Counted from the first letter of the stretch, positions 13,801 through 22,500 are shown. The stretch: DNA of 64,000 nt from Odontocerum albicorne (GCA_949825065.1 OX463855.1:41240301-41304300); one strand, 5' to 3'. The notes: generated by a model not told the origin, from the sequence alone. Numbers and translations: made by a program.

Positions 13801-16800
13801 TGACCTAGCACCTTCAGATTACTATCTCTTTACTTCCCTGAAGCTGCACATGGGTGGAAAAAGGTTTTCAACCGACGAGGAGGTAAATGAGGAGGTGGAG
13901 AAGTGGACGGAGGGGTTGGCGGGAAACTACTTCGAGGAAGGCATCAAAAAGTTGATTCCCCGCTTCACCACCTGCATTGAGAGGAATGGCGACTATGTCG
14001 AAAAATAGCTTACATATGTACTACGGTAACCACGTAATTTATTGTTTAAATAAAAAAAATTGTAACCTACAAAAATTCAGTACACTTAGTTTCTGGATAT
14101 GCCTCGTAGTACGTGCATGTATCATCATCATCATTGTCAACCAGGGTCGATCTACTGCTGGATGGAAGGTCTCCCCAAGTTGACTCCAAATAGTACATTT
14201 TTTGCTCGTTGGTGCCATGTGATGCTGCCATGCTTCCTGATTTCATCAATCCAGCGTTCCTTCTGTCTTTTCTGGGTCTCTTCATGCCTCTTGGATACCA
14301 TTAGATTATTTCGGATGTTCATCGGGAGTCTGACATTCTGGCTACGTGTCCTGCCCATTGCCACTTCATTTTCTTGCACACCTATATTATGTATTCTACC
14401 TTTGTTATATTGCGAATCCAGGTGTTTCGTTTACGGTCTCTTTTAGTATATTCCAACATGCATCTCTCCATGCCCCTTTGTGCGGTCTGGAGCTTTTGTG
14501 TATTATTTACTGTGAGCGTCCATGTCTCGCAGCCATACGTAAGTACTGGGAGAATACACTGGTTGTAGACCCTTCGCTTCAAGGGTATTGGGAGATTACT
14601 TTTGAAGATGTTGTTCAAACGTACAAATGAGCTCCACGCTAGTTGTGTATACCAGTGTTCCCCAACCGGTGGTCCGCGGCCCGGTGCCGGGCCGCAGAGA
14701 CTATCCGCCGGGCCGCAAACAGTATGCCAAATTTCAAGAAATTCGCCATGCAAGAATATTCAATATAGGATTTTCATCCATGTCCTCAATAAAATCGAAA
14801 CAAATGAATAGACTGGACGTGAATGCAACACTTCGTCTGTCTGAGACAGCACTGCAGCCAAGAATATCCAATATATTAGCAAAGATGCAACAGCAGGTTT
14901 CGCATTAGTTTGTTGCAAAAACCCCATTGTTTTTGTTAAACTTTAATTGTATCAGACAATGTTACAATTAAAATTGTTTAACTGTTATATGTATATTTGT
15001 CAATTATAGTTACATATGTGTCCATCTGTCACAATATAGGATTAAAAAAATATTAAATAAAAAAAACATTTTTATTTCAGTATTAGTGGTCCGCGAAAAA
15101 AATTTCCTTTTTTTACCGGTCCACAGGTCTAAAAAGGTTGGGGAACACTGGTGTATATCATATATATTAGACGTTAACATAAGTCGTGTCCGTTTTTTTT
15201 TTCAATTTAAAAATGAGCACCAAAAGTAAAACAAAATGGTAAAGGTTACACGTCGTTCGAAAGAAAATTTTCTGCTCTACAAGATATTGTGTTTGCTTTT
15301 AGGTTACATATATTATTTTATTTGATTACAAGCCTTCATAATGGAATGTCAAGTAGACAAAAGTGAGTATTTTCGACATCTCCTTCTGATTGCGTTCAAT
15401 CGAGGGAATAAAGCGATAGAATAAAGCAAGAATATATTTGCGAAGTGTACGGTGAGGATGCTATGAATGTAAGGACAGCTTGTCGATGTTTTTTGCGTTT
15501 CAATTACGGTAATTTCAACTTGAAAGACATGGAGCGTTCCGGATGACCAGTGGACTTCGATGAAGACTGCTTAAGTCATATTATTCATGAAGATCCCCTT
15601 CAAACATTTTTCATCATCAGTAATGATGCGGTAAAGGAACCTTTGCTTGTGGCCATGCGTAGCTCGATGATGCGCGAGCAAACCAGCAGAAATTGTCGAA
15701 CGTTGTTTTTTGTTGTTTTCACTCAAAACATGTGGAACCCAAGCGCCGAACTTCTGGACTTATCCCATTGACTTAAGATGGCGGTATACAGTCATGTGAC
15801 TACAATTCATCTGCTCAGCCAATTGTACGGTGGTTTGAAAGGGATCTTCTTGAATAATATAGTTTAAGCGGTCCTCATCGAAGTCCACTGGTCGTCCGGA
15901 ACGCTCCATGTCTCTCAGGTCGAAATTACCGTCTTTGAAACGCAAAAACCATCAACGAGCTGTCCTTAAATTCATAGCATTCTTTACCGTACACTTCGCA
16001 AATATCGCGAGGAGCTTTGGCAGCTTTATTCCTTCGATTGAACGCGAACAGAAAGAGGTGTCGAAAATGCTCACTTTCGTCTACTTGACATTCCATTATG
16101 AAGGCTTGTTATCAAATAAAATAATATATATAACGTAAAAGCAAACACAATATCTTGTAGAGCAGAACATTTTCTTTCGAATGACGTATAACATTTACCA
16201 TTTTGTTTTATTTTTGGTGCTCATTTTTAAATTGGAAAAAAACGGGCACAACTTATGTTAACACCCAATACATACACGTATATTCTAAAATTGCATATAT
16301 AATTCAAGCTAACGGAGAAGAAAATACATTTAAGAGAGAAGTTATCAAAAGGGTGGGCTCATCTCATTACATCCCCTCAGTCAAGATACACACCCACCAA
16401 TAGAGGGCGAACTCGGCCGCGAGCGCATCAGATGTTTTTCATTCCACACCCTTTGTACATGTAAATTAACAACAAAAATAATAATAAATGACAATAGTCA
16501 GTAAATAATAAATGACAGTAGTCAAAAATGAATCAGCAGTCAATACCAGGGTTGTTGAATCAGCAGTCAATACCAGAGTTGTTGAATCAGCACTCAATAC
16601 CAGGGTTGTTGAATCAGCAGTCAATACCAGGGTTGTTGAATCAGCAGTCAATACCAGGGTTGTTGAATCGGCAAAAAAATCCGACTTCAGAAATTTTAAA
16701 TGTTTGACTGACTCCGGCTCCAATTATATTATACAGGATGGCGCAGAGGAAACGCATGTTTTTTCAATGGCTAGTAGTTTGCAAAGAGAGGAAACGCATG

Positions 16801-18260
16801 TTTTTCATTTAAGCGTAACATTGTTTATTTTCAAGATAATTTTTTGATGAATACAGGTAAATGAAGTAATAATATTGCACCTGTAAATTAATTGTGAAAA
16901 TAATGTCAGGCAAGTGTTGCCCTTCTTCGCGGTCACATATCTGCAGCCTCTCTTGAAAGTTATGCGTCATTTTCACAAACATTTATTCTGGTATTCCTTC
17001 GATATTTTGACGAATAGAAACTTTCAGTGGGTGAAGAAGGGCAACACTTGCCTGACATTATTTTTCACAATTAATTTAAAGGTGCAATATTATTACTTCA
17101 TTTACCTGTATTCATCAAAAAATTATCTTGAAAATAAACAATGTTATGCTTAAATGAAAAACATGCGTTTCCTCTGCGCTACCCTGTACATTACTAACCA
17201 TCCTCCTCCGTGGTTGCAGTCCTAAGACTGGTTTGCAGCAATTTCAACTCTTCTCCTCCATTCCCCCTGTCCTGTGCGGCTCTTTTTAAATCTGTATATG
17301 TTGAGCAGCGCACGTCCACCAACAGGTCCTCCAGGTACTCTCGGCGTGGGCGTCCCCTAGAGTTTGTCCCCTCGGTCATACCCTCCATTATGGCATGCAA
17401 AAGGCCCTCTTGTCGTATTATATGACCGATCCATCTTGCACGCCTTTCGGACAGGATCCTGAGCAGGTGCCTTCCTCCTTCGATTCGTTGGAGAACCTCT
17501 TCATTTGCGATGCGGTCTCTCCAGGAAATTCCTAATAGTCTTCTATAGGACCACATCTCAAAAGCCTCTAGTCTTCGTCTATCTCTTTCGGATAGGCACC
17601 ATGTCTCGCAGCCGTACATCAAGATACTCCATACATAGGTCTTGATGAGGAGTATTCTCAGTTTTAGGTCTATATTATTTGATTCTATTATTTTCGACCT
17701 TTTATTAAATGCAAGTCTAGCCTGATGTATACGGCTGTCGACCTCGCTCTTGGACCGACCGACCCATGTTATTTTGCTCCCGAGGTAGACAAACTCCTTG
17801 GTGTTCTTTAGTGGTTTACCCGACATCACTATTCTCATCTGGTGTTGCGCTCGGCCTACAGTGAGCACCTTTGTTTACTAACCATATGTCATACTTAATT
17901 ACATGGCGTAACTACTTAAATGTAGATTTTTTAAATAATATATCTACGGGGATTCCTCATCATAATACACGCTATTTGTACTTAATGGTACATAGTTCAT
18001 AATTTCAAAATGTTCACTTCATTCAATTCATCCAAGAGTCGTAGGTGGGTTCAGAAGACCATTAAAGATTTATTTGTTTCCAGGTACCAACTTTTGCTTA
18101 CGAAAAGCGTCTCTCCCGCATCGAGACTCTGCGGCTGGCCATCACCTATATCGGCTTCATGTGCGAGCTGCTCCACGGCGCTCCACCCCCAGCCCGTGCC
18201 TCGCGCCCGGCGCCGTCCTCGCGGCACTTCCTCGAGCCGGAGCTCGCCTGGTGTGCCTAA
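4774..18260 (+). CDS. Fer3: Fer3-type bHLH transcription factor, four exons
   Basis: Joined exons are 4774-4818, 9618-9711, 12901-13088 and 18084-18260 (504 nt, 167 residues). Junction phases agree: phase 0, then a split Val codon, then phase 0. Exon 3 carries the basic region ([14 protein letters not shown], about residues 83-96) and helix 1 ([13 protein letters not shown]). Exon 4 carries the loop [14 protein letters not shown] and helix 2 ([16 protein letters not shown], about 124-139), then a Pro/Ala/Arg-rich tail ending in [10 protein letters not shown]. The NIRERRR core and [15 protein letters not shown] match the Fer3/FERD3L (N-twist) group better than PTF1A or Twist. Family knowledge: these nuclear proteins dimerise with E-proteins at E-boxes during neural or visceral differentiation. 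The N-terminal exon is the least certain part. Introns are full of transposons; the exons are GC-rich compared with them. Confidence 0.82.
5001..5480 (+). repeat. LINE 3'-end repeat, copy 1 of a direct duplication
   Basis: GACTTGGAAACGAGTTTTGC through TAACCTGTCACATG and a TTAATTAAATAAATAAAT tail recurs at 5937-6568 with few changes. The second copy sits directly downstream of a LINE RT end, so both are probably 3' UTRs of the same LINE family. It lies in Fer3 intron 1. Confidence 0.75.
5490..5936 (+). mobile_element. LINE reverse-transcriptase C-terminal fragment
   Basis: The open frame 5561-5971 reads [29 protein letters not shown] and [12 protein letters not shown]. The order (I)LRW - LRWYGHV - GRPKNSW is the standard end of a LINE ORF2. 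It is 5'-truncated with no RT catalytic motif, and the 5937-6568 repeat follows it as the 3' UTR. A minus-strand relative lies at 48010-48430. Confidence 0.8.
5937..6568 (+). repeat. LINE 3'-end repeat, copy 2
   Basis: Second copy of the 5001-5480 sequence, about 100 bp longer because of extra sequence around 6230-6370. It ends in TTAATTAAATAAAATTAAAA, an A/T tail of the kind left by target-primed reverse transcription. Confidence 0.75.
6820..7190 (+). mobile_element. Decayed LINE RT C-terminal fragment
   Basis: Translation in broken frames gives [20 protein letters not shown] and [14 protein letters not shown], similar to LINE ORF2 C-termini (compare LIKADVSNKTKKSRLRWFGH on the minus strand at 56164-56394). 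Several stops interrupt it. Confidence 0.6.
7420..7745 (+). mobile_element. LINE-B 3' UTR copy
   Basis: Matches 45490-45815 from GGTTTCTTTGTAGT through TTCGAATCC to GCGCTATAAAA and a TTATTATTA tail. In the 45-kb copy the same UTR follows an RT C-terminus, which identifies the source. Shorter minus-strand pieces lie at 3130, 8565 and 53880. Confidence 0.75.
7927..8547. mobile_element. piggyBac-like non-autonomous element (PB1), copy 1
   Basis: Bounded by TTAA at both ends with inverted termini TTAACCCTTCCTTCCCTGTG and CACAGGGAGGGAAAGGTTAA. It has no transposase frame. A second copy at 37692-38330 shares the termini and interior blocks such as TATCTCTATAAATAT and TTAGGTATTCCTCC. The TTAA target is diagnostic of piggyBac-type transposition. 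Confidence 0.85.
8565..8610 (-). mobile_element. LINE-B 3' end scrap
   Basis: TTATTTAGCGCCGTTTATAG followed by AGCAGATTCTTAAAAGC is the reverse complement of the LINE-B terminus. Confidence 0.4.
8694..8775 (+). mobile_element. LINE RT core fragment
   Basis: The translation [20 protein letters not shown] resembles the RT motif with consensus GVRQGC-(x)-SPWLF. Only about 25 codons remain. Confidence 0.55.
8800..8985 (-). mobile_element. tRNA-derived SINE, minus strand
   Basis: The reverse complement has a box-B-like GGTTCGATACT, then a body, then the tail GGTTTGAAGAGATTGCC and GGCAATAAACCC. The same organisation occurs at 18640-18850 and 42372-42575. Confidence 0.7.
9195..9300 (-). repeat. 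Short LINE-derived repeat
   Basis: CTGCAGGATTGTCC, GATGCTGAGCTCCAGC and ACTCTTGAGAGTCTA blocks are shared, rearranged, with 20939-21010, which leads into a minus-strand LINE fragment there. Confidence 0.5.
9301..9523. mobile_element. Short MITE (MITE-T, ~220 bp form)
   Basis: Inverted ends TATAGTTCAGAGAATGTAGG and the matching right end; the interior contains GTAACGACGTTCAGTAATTT. It is an internally deleted relative of the ~575-bp MITE at 12181, 26882 and 53192; another short copy lies at 34762-34979. Confidence 0.75.
9618..9711 (+). CDS. Fer3: Fer3 exon 2 (N-terminal region)
   Basis: Preceded by a TGTACAG acceptor and followed by GTAAGA. It reads [20 protein letters not shown] and then a Phe/Pro/His-containing stretch ending PHPDL, leaving one base (G) that completes a Val codon with exon 3. 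The composition suits an N-terminal activation or linker region and the frame carries no stop. Confidence 0.7.
9765..10490. repeat. Old interspersed repeat R split by LTR-like element
   Basis: Flanks CAGCGTCCTTAGCGTATCAAG (left) and CTAACAGTTGCACTT (right) are contiguous in the copy at 39719-40080. The LTR-like element at 9828 therefore interrupts an older repeat. Confidence 0.6.
9828..10394 (+). mobile_element. LTR-like element of 567 bp, copy 1
   Basis: Starts TGTAGGGAATACC and ends GGACATACGCTAA, with a 5-bp duplication ATGCA/ATGCC. A second copy (38659-39231) has the same limits and its own duplication AAGCC. Inside is GTATATATACC, a CAAATAAA signal, and near the end TTGGTGACCCCGAACG, which looks like an insect LTR-retrotransposon primer-binding site. 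It may be a solo LTR with leader, or a TRIM. A 94-codon minus-strand frame exists but shows no recognisable domain. The class is not settled because the 3' end is not CA. Confidence 0.6.
10561..12017 (+). mobile_element. pogo/Tigger-like element (POG1) with nested mariner
   Basis: Flanked by TA; termini TACCGTATGAGCCCGACTAC and the inverse of CCCTATAGTCGGGCC. The plus strand at 10665-10830 encodes [20 protein letters not shown] and a Glu/Asp-rich stretch, like the end of a Tigger/pogo transposase (compare GISNALDGSEDD in that family). It is interrupted at a TA by the mariner 10864-11799; the uninterrupted equivalent is in 29160-29230. Non-autonomous. Confidence 0.75.
10864..11799 (+). pseudogene. 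Mariner (MAR1) copy a, defective transposase
   Basis: TA-flanked. Termini TACGAGGCGTATCCAGAAAG and its inverse continue together for ~32 bp. The open frame 11034-11471 keeps VTGDETW (first Asp) and [16 protein letters not shown], then breaks at LLHDNARR because of a 22-bp deletion that removes ARPHTA and shifts the frame. [12 protein letters not shown] (third Asp) follows in another frame. The N-terminal helix-turn-helix is missing (junction type with GAATCGAGTGGAGGCCG). Confidence 0.88.
12018..12180. other. AT-rich intron sequence
   Basis: Nothing recognised beyond the possible end of the older Tigger-like element. Confidence 0.3.
12181..12754. mobile_element. MITE-T, long form, copy 1
   Basis: Termini TATACTTAAGAAAATATAGC and the inverse of GCTACATTTTCTTGAGTATA. 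There is no coding frame. Copies in the other orientation lie at 26882-27456 and 53192-53767; short forms at 9301 and 34762. It sits 146 bp before Fer3 exon 3. Confidence 0.85.
12901..13088 (+). CDS. Fer3: Fer3 exon 3 (basic region and helix 1)
   Basis: Acceptor TTGTTTACAG, donor GTCAGT. It encodes a Gly/Ser-rich linker, a KKPRRR basic patch that could serve in nuclear import, the DNA-binding basic region and helix 1. The frame stays open upstream to 12804, but that part has no protein character and lies before the acceptor, so I do not count it. Confidence 0.9.
13146..14108 (+). pseudogene. Mariner (MAR1) copy b, N-terminally deleted transposase
   Basis: TA-flanked, 963 bp, starting 57 bp after Fer3 exon 3. 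The open frame 13388-14008 contains [24 protein letters not shown] and [13 protein letters not shown], with 34 residues between the second and third Asp (DD34D). It ends [10 protein letters not shown]. The N-terminal DNA-binding half is absent (junction GCGAAATTTTGTAAAAAGG), so it cannot encode a working enzyme although the C-terminal half is open. Confidence 0.9.
14115..14640 (-). mobile_element. LINE RT C-terminal fragment, minus strand
   Basis: Minus-strand frames read [35 protein letters not shown] and [17 protein letters not shown], the usual YGCETW ... RGMER ... RWIDEIRK order of LINE ORF2 ends. The frame is broken near 14380. The hAT element at 14653 is inserted just outside it. Confidence 0.8.
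14653..15150 (+). mobile_element. hAT element (ZBED/Charlie-like), internally deleted
   Basis: Inverted ends CAGTGTTCCCCAACC and GGTTGGGGAACACTG lie within an 8-bp target duplication GTGTATAC/GTGTATAT. The plus strand encodes [19 protein letters not shown] and a QQQVSH end, matching the C-terminal end of hAT transposases of the FAM200/ZBED type. Only the ends and this scrap remain (498 bp). Confidence 0.88.
15165..16270. mobile_element. Fold-back mariner derivative (MAR2) copy a
   Basis: TA-flanked. The two halves are inverted copies of the first ~400 bp of a mariner: each starts GTTAACATAAG and carries the ORF start MECQVDxS and the motif [14 protein letters not shown]. The minus-strand arm runs further: [15 protein letters not shown], then [13 protein letters not shown] and a decayed RIITDDEK. 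All frames carry stops or shifts. It is a non-autonomous long-inverted-repeat element. Confidence 0.85.
16310..16510 (+). repeat. Interspersed repeat C, copy 1 (LINE-like tail)
   Basis: AAAATACATTTAAGAGAGAAG, CATCAGATGTTTTTCATTCC and an AATAATAATAAATGAC tail correspond to 21975-22170. An A-rich tail on the same side in both copies suggests a retroposed 3' end. Confidence 0.55.
16532..16672. repeat. Minisatellite, 27-bp units
   Basis: Five tandem units of AATCAGCAGTCAATACCAGG plus GTTGTTG; the open frames on both strands are a by-product of the 27-bp period. Confidence 0.9.
16733..17188. mobile_element. Long-inverted-repeat element, ~180-bp arms
   Basis: TA-flanked. Left end TACAGGATGGCGCAGAGGAA; right end is the inverse of TTCCTCTGCGCTACCCTGTA. 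The arms stay complementary through CATTTAAGCGTAACATTG and GTCAGGCAAGTGTTGCCCTT, leaving a ~90-bp loop. No coding capacity; superfamily unassigned. Confidence 0.8.
17194..17868 (-). mobile_element. LINE ORF2 C-terminal fragment, 224 open codons
   Basis: The minus strand reads [67 protein letters not shown] and [16 protein letters not shown]. This is the region after the RT catalytic core in LINE ORF2 proteins. A nearly identical plus-strand copy with stops lies at 31780-32410, so the family was recently active. Confidence 0.85.
18084..18260 (+). CDS. Fer3: Fer3 last coding exon (loop, helix 2, tail)
   Basis: Acceptor TTTGTTTCCAG; the exon opens with [10 protein letters not shown] directly continuing the RRK of exon 3, and ends at TAA 18258-18260. 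The 28 residues after helix 2 are rich in Pro, Ala and Arg. Confidence 0.9.
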   Translation, partial: VPTFAYEKRLSRIETLRLAITYIGFMCELLHGAPPPARASRPAPSSRHFLEPELAWCA

Positions 18261-18389
18261 ACTGTAATCATCTAGTCCTCACATCTTCCCTACGGCTACT
18301 CTTGACAGCTGACGTATGTTAAGGTTGATCTAAAATTCGGATCGAAGTGAAGCTGACACGATCAGATATCTACTATAAAGTATACATAT

Positions 18390-18640
18390 ATACTTACATA
18401 CCGCCACGTCATCTCCCTGTCGGAGTAGGTGGAGAGGACTTAACGCCAGACTCTTGTACATTGACATACATCCTTCACCTCTTCCACATCAATACATTTT
18501 CTTACAATTCCTACGATTTCTCTGATTTTCTTCATTTAATTAATCCAACCACAAACAATTCATTGATTTCATGCAACCACGTTTCACTCCCATACATTAA
18601 CGTTGGCACCAAAACACTATTGTGGACTATCATCTTGACG
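18390..18640 (-). mobile_element. LINE 3' fragment, minus strand
   Basis: The plus strand shows CTCCCTGTCGGAGTAGGTGGAGAGGAC and TACGATTTCTCTGATTTTC, close to the minus-strand LINE at 56100-56400. Only decayed coding sequence remains. Confidence 0.5.
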
Positions 18641-18850
18641 ACTTCCGTAGCCTAATTGGTAAGACGCTTGTCTCCCGATCTAGAGATTGCGGGTTCGATT
18701 CCCGTTGGAACCCAGATTTTTAAAAAGGATTCCAGTCACGTTTTTTACTTAAGGCCTCTTTAACATATTTCTAGTTGGTTGGAAGATATTGCCACATGGC
18801 AATAAGTCCGCCAGGTTGTACAGTGTATACAATGAAAGTGTATACATACT
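18641..18850 (+). mobile_element. tRNA-derived SINE with LINE-shared tail
   Basis: Box A TAGCCTAATTGG and a perfect box B GGTTCGATTCC are spaced as in a tRNA promoter. Then comes a ~70-bp body, and a tail with GGTTGGAAGATATTGCC and GGCAATAAGTCCGCCAGG. The tRNA part lacks a complete cloverleaf, so it is a SINE and not a tRNA gene. Confidence 0.82.
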
Positions 18851-19057
18851 CGTACATCTTGGCAGATTTTGATACTGTCTGATTCGAGTGTATATGTTTC
18901 AGTGCCCCATTGACTTTATTTCCTATCACTGTGTGCCGTTCGATATCTCTCTTAAGTATTTCATAATCTGAGAAAATACTAGATTAATATAAATTATTAT
19001 TTTTCTTGAAAAATTGCATTTCGCATTGTACAAGTATTAATTTCATTAAAAAATAAT

Positions 19058-19142
19058 TTGATTCTCTCTCTCTCTCTCTCTTTGATTAATGGCCGTGAAC
19101 TCCTATATATATGAAGGAGTATACGCCAATGTCAAGTGATGG
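19058..19142 (+). repeat. (TC)n followed by a ~70-bp repeated unit
   Basis: A TC run precedes AATGGCCGTGAACTCCTATA and GAAGGAGTATACGCCA. The same arrangement recurs at 57298-57378. The CTCCTATATAT/GAAGGAG part can form a small hairpin. Confidence 0.65.
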
Positions 19143-19980
19143 AATTTGATTCAGATGTAGGTAGGCCCGATTTTAGAGATTCAAGATTCAAATATAATCT
19201 ATGTTAAGTTCAGGGAATGGATTTATCATAATTCTACGCTTGTGTTATACAAAAAGTATGTTCGGGTACGAGTATAATACGAGTACGTTCTAGGTTTGTT
19301 GAATATTTATATGTATTTAGGCTAATGCACTTTTATCGATGTCTTCCATAGAATAAAATATATATAGTAACGAAATAAATATTTTTTATTTCTCAATTTT
19401 TTTTTAATAAAATCATTTGAAACCTTTCCATTTCCCACTTCCGGATAGAGCGCGTTCTCTAAAGTAGAATTAAAAAAACATCTGACAACTGGATGGAGTT
19501 CTTGGAAAGGTGGTACTAGAAAACCAGCTGCCTTGGTTTACTTGGAGAGCTTTGAATGGATTCTGAATAGGAGTAACAAGATGCAAAGTGAATAAGCAGA
19601 GATGGGGTTTCTTGAACGAAACTAGCAGCACTTAATGTTATTGTCTAAAGTAGCATAGAGTATTAAGCAAAATTGACAATACACGATCGAGCGTTAGTGA
19701 CCATCTTGGCGAATGGGAAAGAAGCTCCAAGTTAATAGAAGAAAGATAAAAGTAAGATTTATGTTGTGGAAATATGTGTGCACTTCAAAAACTGGTGGAA
19801 TTTCAATATATGAAAAAAAACAGATGCGTGTGACTCGCGCGGCAGAAGTGAAACTTCTTAGCTTCTTAGGAAAAGTTGATTTTATACATTGCATTGTTCC
19901 ATTTGTTAACGAATTATTTTTTTTGGAATAGGAAATGGTTTGTGGAATTTAATTCAAGAAAATCTCTCTTACGTAAATAA
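19143..19980. other. Intergenic sequence, nothing recognised
   Basis: AT-rich. Small frames occur near 19694-19931 on both strands but carry no recognisable domain. Confidence 0.3.
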
Positions 19981-20150
19981 ATAAAAAAAAATTTTTGATA
20001 ATAAATAATAATAATAATATATTACACTTAATAACATTAAAATAAAGTTAATTATTATTATTAATAAATAATTATTAATATTAAAATAATAAATAATAAT
20101 TTATTAATAAATAAAATATTTAATAATAATAAATAATAATATAATACACC
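19981..20150. repeat. AT-rich TAA/ATT microsatellite
   Basis: Irregular runs of AATAAT and TTATTA trinucleotides. Confidence 0.8.
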
Positions 20151-20224
20151 GTTTCACTTTTCGTGACGTTCAGGCCAATTTGCCCTAACGCGCCTATACT
20201 CGTAGAAGTTTCATTTCAAAAAGA

Positions 20225-20515
20225 TATGTTAGAATGAATACATCAGAAATGAATGCAAATAAATGTTGTAAGTAAAATTGAGAAGGCACATTGAGATGGT
20301 TTAGAGCTGTGTATACCATACACGTCAGAATCGCAAGGTGTGCGCGGAAGAATAGACAGAAGAAAACGTAATACTCGTAGGACCGGATGAACCTGATTTT
20401 GAAAGAAGGTAAAGTAAAAAGCACCAACCATAGAATATGTTGCTTGGCAATATGTAGAAATGTTGAAGAAGCAAATGAGGGTATTTGGATAGAGGAGTGG
20501 TGTTTTCTTTACTAA
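20225..20515 (+). mobile_element. Decayed LINE RT C-terminal fragment
   Basis: Broken plus-strand frames give TLRWFRAVYTIHVRIARC and KNRQKKT, resembling LRWFGHVYRM...RGRPK at LINE ORF2 ends. Several stops. Confidence 0.45.
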
Positions 20516-20549
20516 CCACGTAAGGGATATGGCATAATTATATGTATGC

Positions 20550-20776
20550 ACAGTACCCGGCGGTAAGTAATACAAATCGGGCTTAAGAAAGAGACTCAGC
20601 CATAATCAGCTAACTTCGGCTTTGTAGAGCGTCGTCTCTGTCGTTCATACACGTGTTCCGTCGCGATTTGTCAGTCAATCTTGCGACAGAGACGACGCTC
20701 TACAAAGCCGAAGTTAGCCGATTATGACCGACAGTCTCTTTCTTAAGCCCGATGTGTATTACTTACCGCCGGGTAC
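20550..20776. mobile_element. Palindromic MITE (PAL1), copy 1
   Basis: CAGTACCCGGCGGTAAGTAA at the left is mirrored at the right. The arms include AGCTAACTTCGGCTTTGTAG and GAGCGTCGTCTCTGTCG and differ at few positions over ~105 bp, with a ~25-bp loop. Copy 2 at 38449-39267 is interrupted by the LTR-like element. Confidence 0.88.
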
Positions 20777-20938
20777 TGTATATATGTAATGCTAGTTTTA
20801 TACTGAACGTTTATATGCATATTGATGTCGCCTTTCTATCTTGAAAGATTATGGATATTGAGTGATAAATAAAATACACGTATATTCAATTATTATTGAA
20901 AAGAAGCTTAGGGCTGGCAGCATATTTTTTATGATTCT

Positions 20939-21262
20939 TCTTCTTCTTAGACTTTCTATAGACTCAAGAGTCTGTTACTGCAGGATTGTCCTCCTGTGAT
21001 GCTGAGCTCCAGCTATCTCTCCATTGTTACGGGGGACTCCCTGGTGGACGCCGTCCATCCGGCACCCCATGCAGAGCTATGTATGGGATTCTTGTGGAAT
21101 TCATTCTCTGTACATGTTGGTACCAGTATCGTCGACGCTGTCGTCCTCATCTGACCACATCTTGGACCTCACAGACCTCTCGGATTGTGGTGTTCCTTAC
21201 ACGATCACGCAAAGTCTTCCCAGCAATAGATTTTTATGATTGTGGAAACAAATTCTCGATCC
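20939..21262 (-). mobile_element. LINE RT C-terminal fragment, minus strand
   Basis: The minus strand carries KTLRDRVRNTTIR and RSKMWSDEDD, then tryptophan-rich text (WGAGWTAST), matching LINE ORF2 ends of the RGRP..RW type. The left part shares blocks with 9195-9300. Confidence 0.6.
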
Positions 21263-21267
21263 ATTGA

Positions 21268-21811
21268 TACGAGGGTTGCTACTTATGTTTTGAGACAGAC
21301 AAGTAAAAACAAATATTTATCATCGAAAATGGCTTTATTGTTTTTCAAAATACTCTCCATGAAGATCAATACACTTTTGTATGCGTTTTAACCAATTTTC
21401 AAAGCACCTTTTCCACTCCGAATGAGGTAACTTCAAAACATGCGTTATGAACGCATCAATCGCTTCGTCAGGCGTCGAAAAACGTTGACCTCGCAATTTA
21501 TTTTTGATGTTGAAATTGACTCGCAATTTACTTTTGACCTCGCAATTTATGTTTGATCGGCACACTCTTGTTGAGTTAGTCCACGTCGAAAATTATAAAA
21601 AAATCATCGCACGAAAATGTTCACGATTTAATTCCGTTTTTGGCCGAGACGAATTTTTCGGTCACTGTAAACAACCCAAATAGCACTCGTATGATAAAAC
21701 TTTCTGAGCACGTATACCATTAAAAATGTCAAACTTTACGATGCTGATTTCAGATTTGACGTATCTACACTGGTGTTGCCATATCTCAAAACTTAAGTAG
21801 CAACCCTCGTA
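21268..21811 (-). pseudogene. Mariner (MAR7) remnant, transposase C-terminus only
   Basis: TA-flanked, 544 bp, termini CGAGGGTTGCTACTTATG and its inverse CTTAAGTAGCAACCCTCG. The minus-strand frame 21335-21565 ends RFSTPDEAIDAFITHVLKL and CFENWLKRIQKCIDLHGEYF, the standard mariner C-terminus. The catalytic domain is gone. Confidence 0.85.
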
Positions 21812-21974
21812 CAGTCACACCAATAATACGAGTGCCACATCTAGTTCTGGTTTGAGTATACTCCGCGCTTTGTCCTCTCTCGCTTGAATTTTAAATGAAT
21901 AAATAATAGGTTTATTGATAGCAAAATAGCAAGTAAATATATATCTCAAAATAACGCATAACATATATGTTAAG

Positions 21975-22170
21975 ACGATGGTAAAGAAAATACATTTGTG
22001 AGGTTAGTTATCAAACGGTCTGGGCTAATCTTATAACATCCTTTCAATCGAGATAGACCCCTACTAATATAAGGTTGAGCCCAGTCGAGAGACCATGAGA
22101 TGTTTTTCAATCCATATTCTTGTACACGTAAATTACAATATAAAAAAAGGAAATGATAATAAATAAGCAA
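21975..22170 (+). repeat. Interspersed repeat C, copy 2
   Basis: Corresponds to 16310-16510, including ATGAGATGTTTTTCAATCC and TACACGTAAATTACAA, with an AATAATAAATAAG tail. Confidence 0.55.
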
Positions 22171-22500
22171 TTATAAACTCAATAAATATGTACGAAAATT
22201 GTCAAAAACACAAATGCAAAAGTCTTCAAGATAATTTTCATCACATACCTTGTCTCGACGAAGCACTTGGTAATTTATGTCCTTGGCGTAATTTTTTTAC
22301 AATTCGAAATGCAGGTTACAGTCTTTATTTCTCTCTTATAGACATCTTATAATGTAAGTGCTGTCGGCCGTGTGATAATTTGGCGTACATTTCACCGTAG
22401 TGTATGTTTTTTTATAACTGACCATATTATCCATTCGATGTAATTGTTCAAGGCAGTGCTGTTTCTTTAAGGACGTAAATCAATCCTGAACATAGCCAAT
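22171..22500. other. Intergenic sequence, nothing recognised
   Basis: No ORF, repeat match or RNA structure could be supported here. Confidence 0.3.

Noticed and set aside
13388..14008. 206-codon frame as a host gene
   Set aside because: It is the C-terminal half of a MAR1 mariner transposase inside clear terminal repeats.
18641..18715. Possible tRNA gene
   Set aside because: Box A and box B are present, but there is no consistent acceptor stem, and the sequence continues into a SINE body and LINE-like tail.
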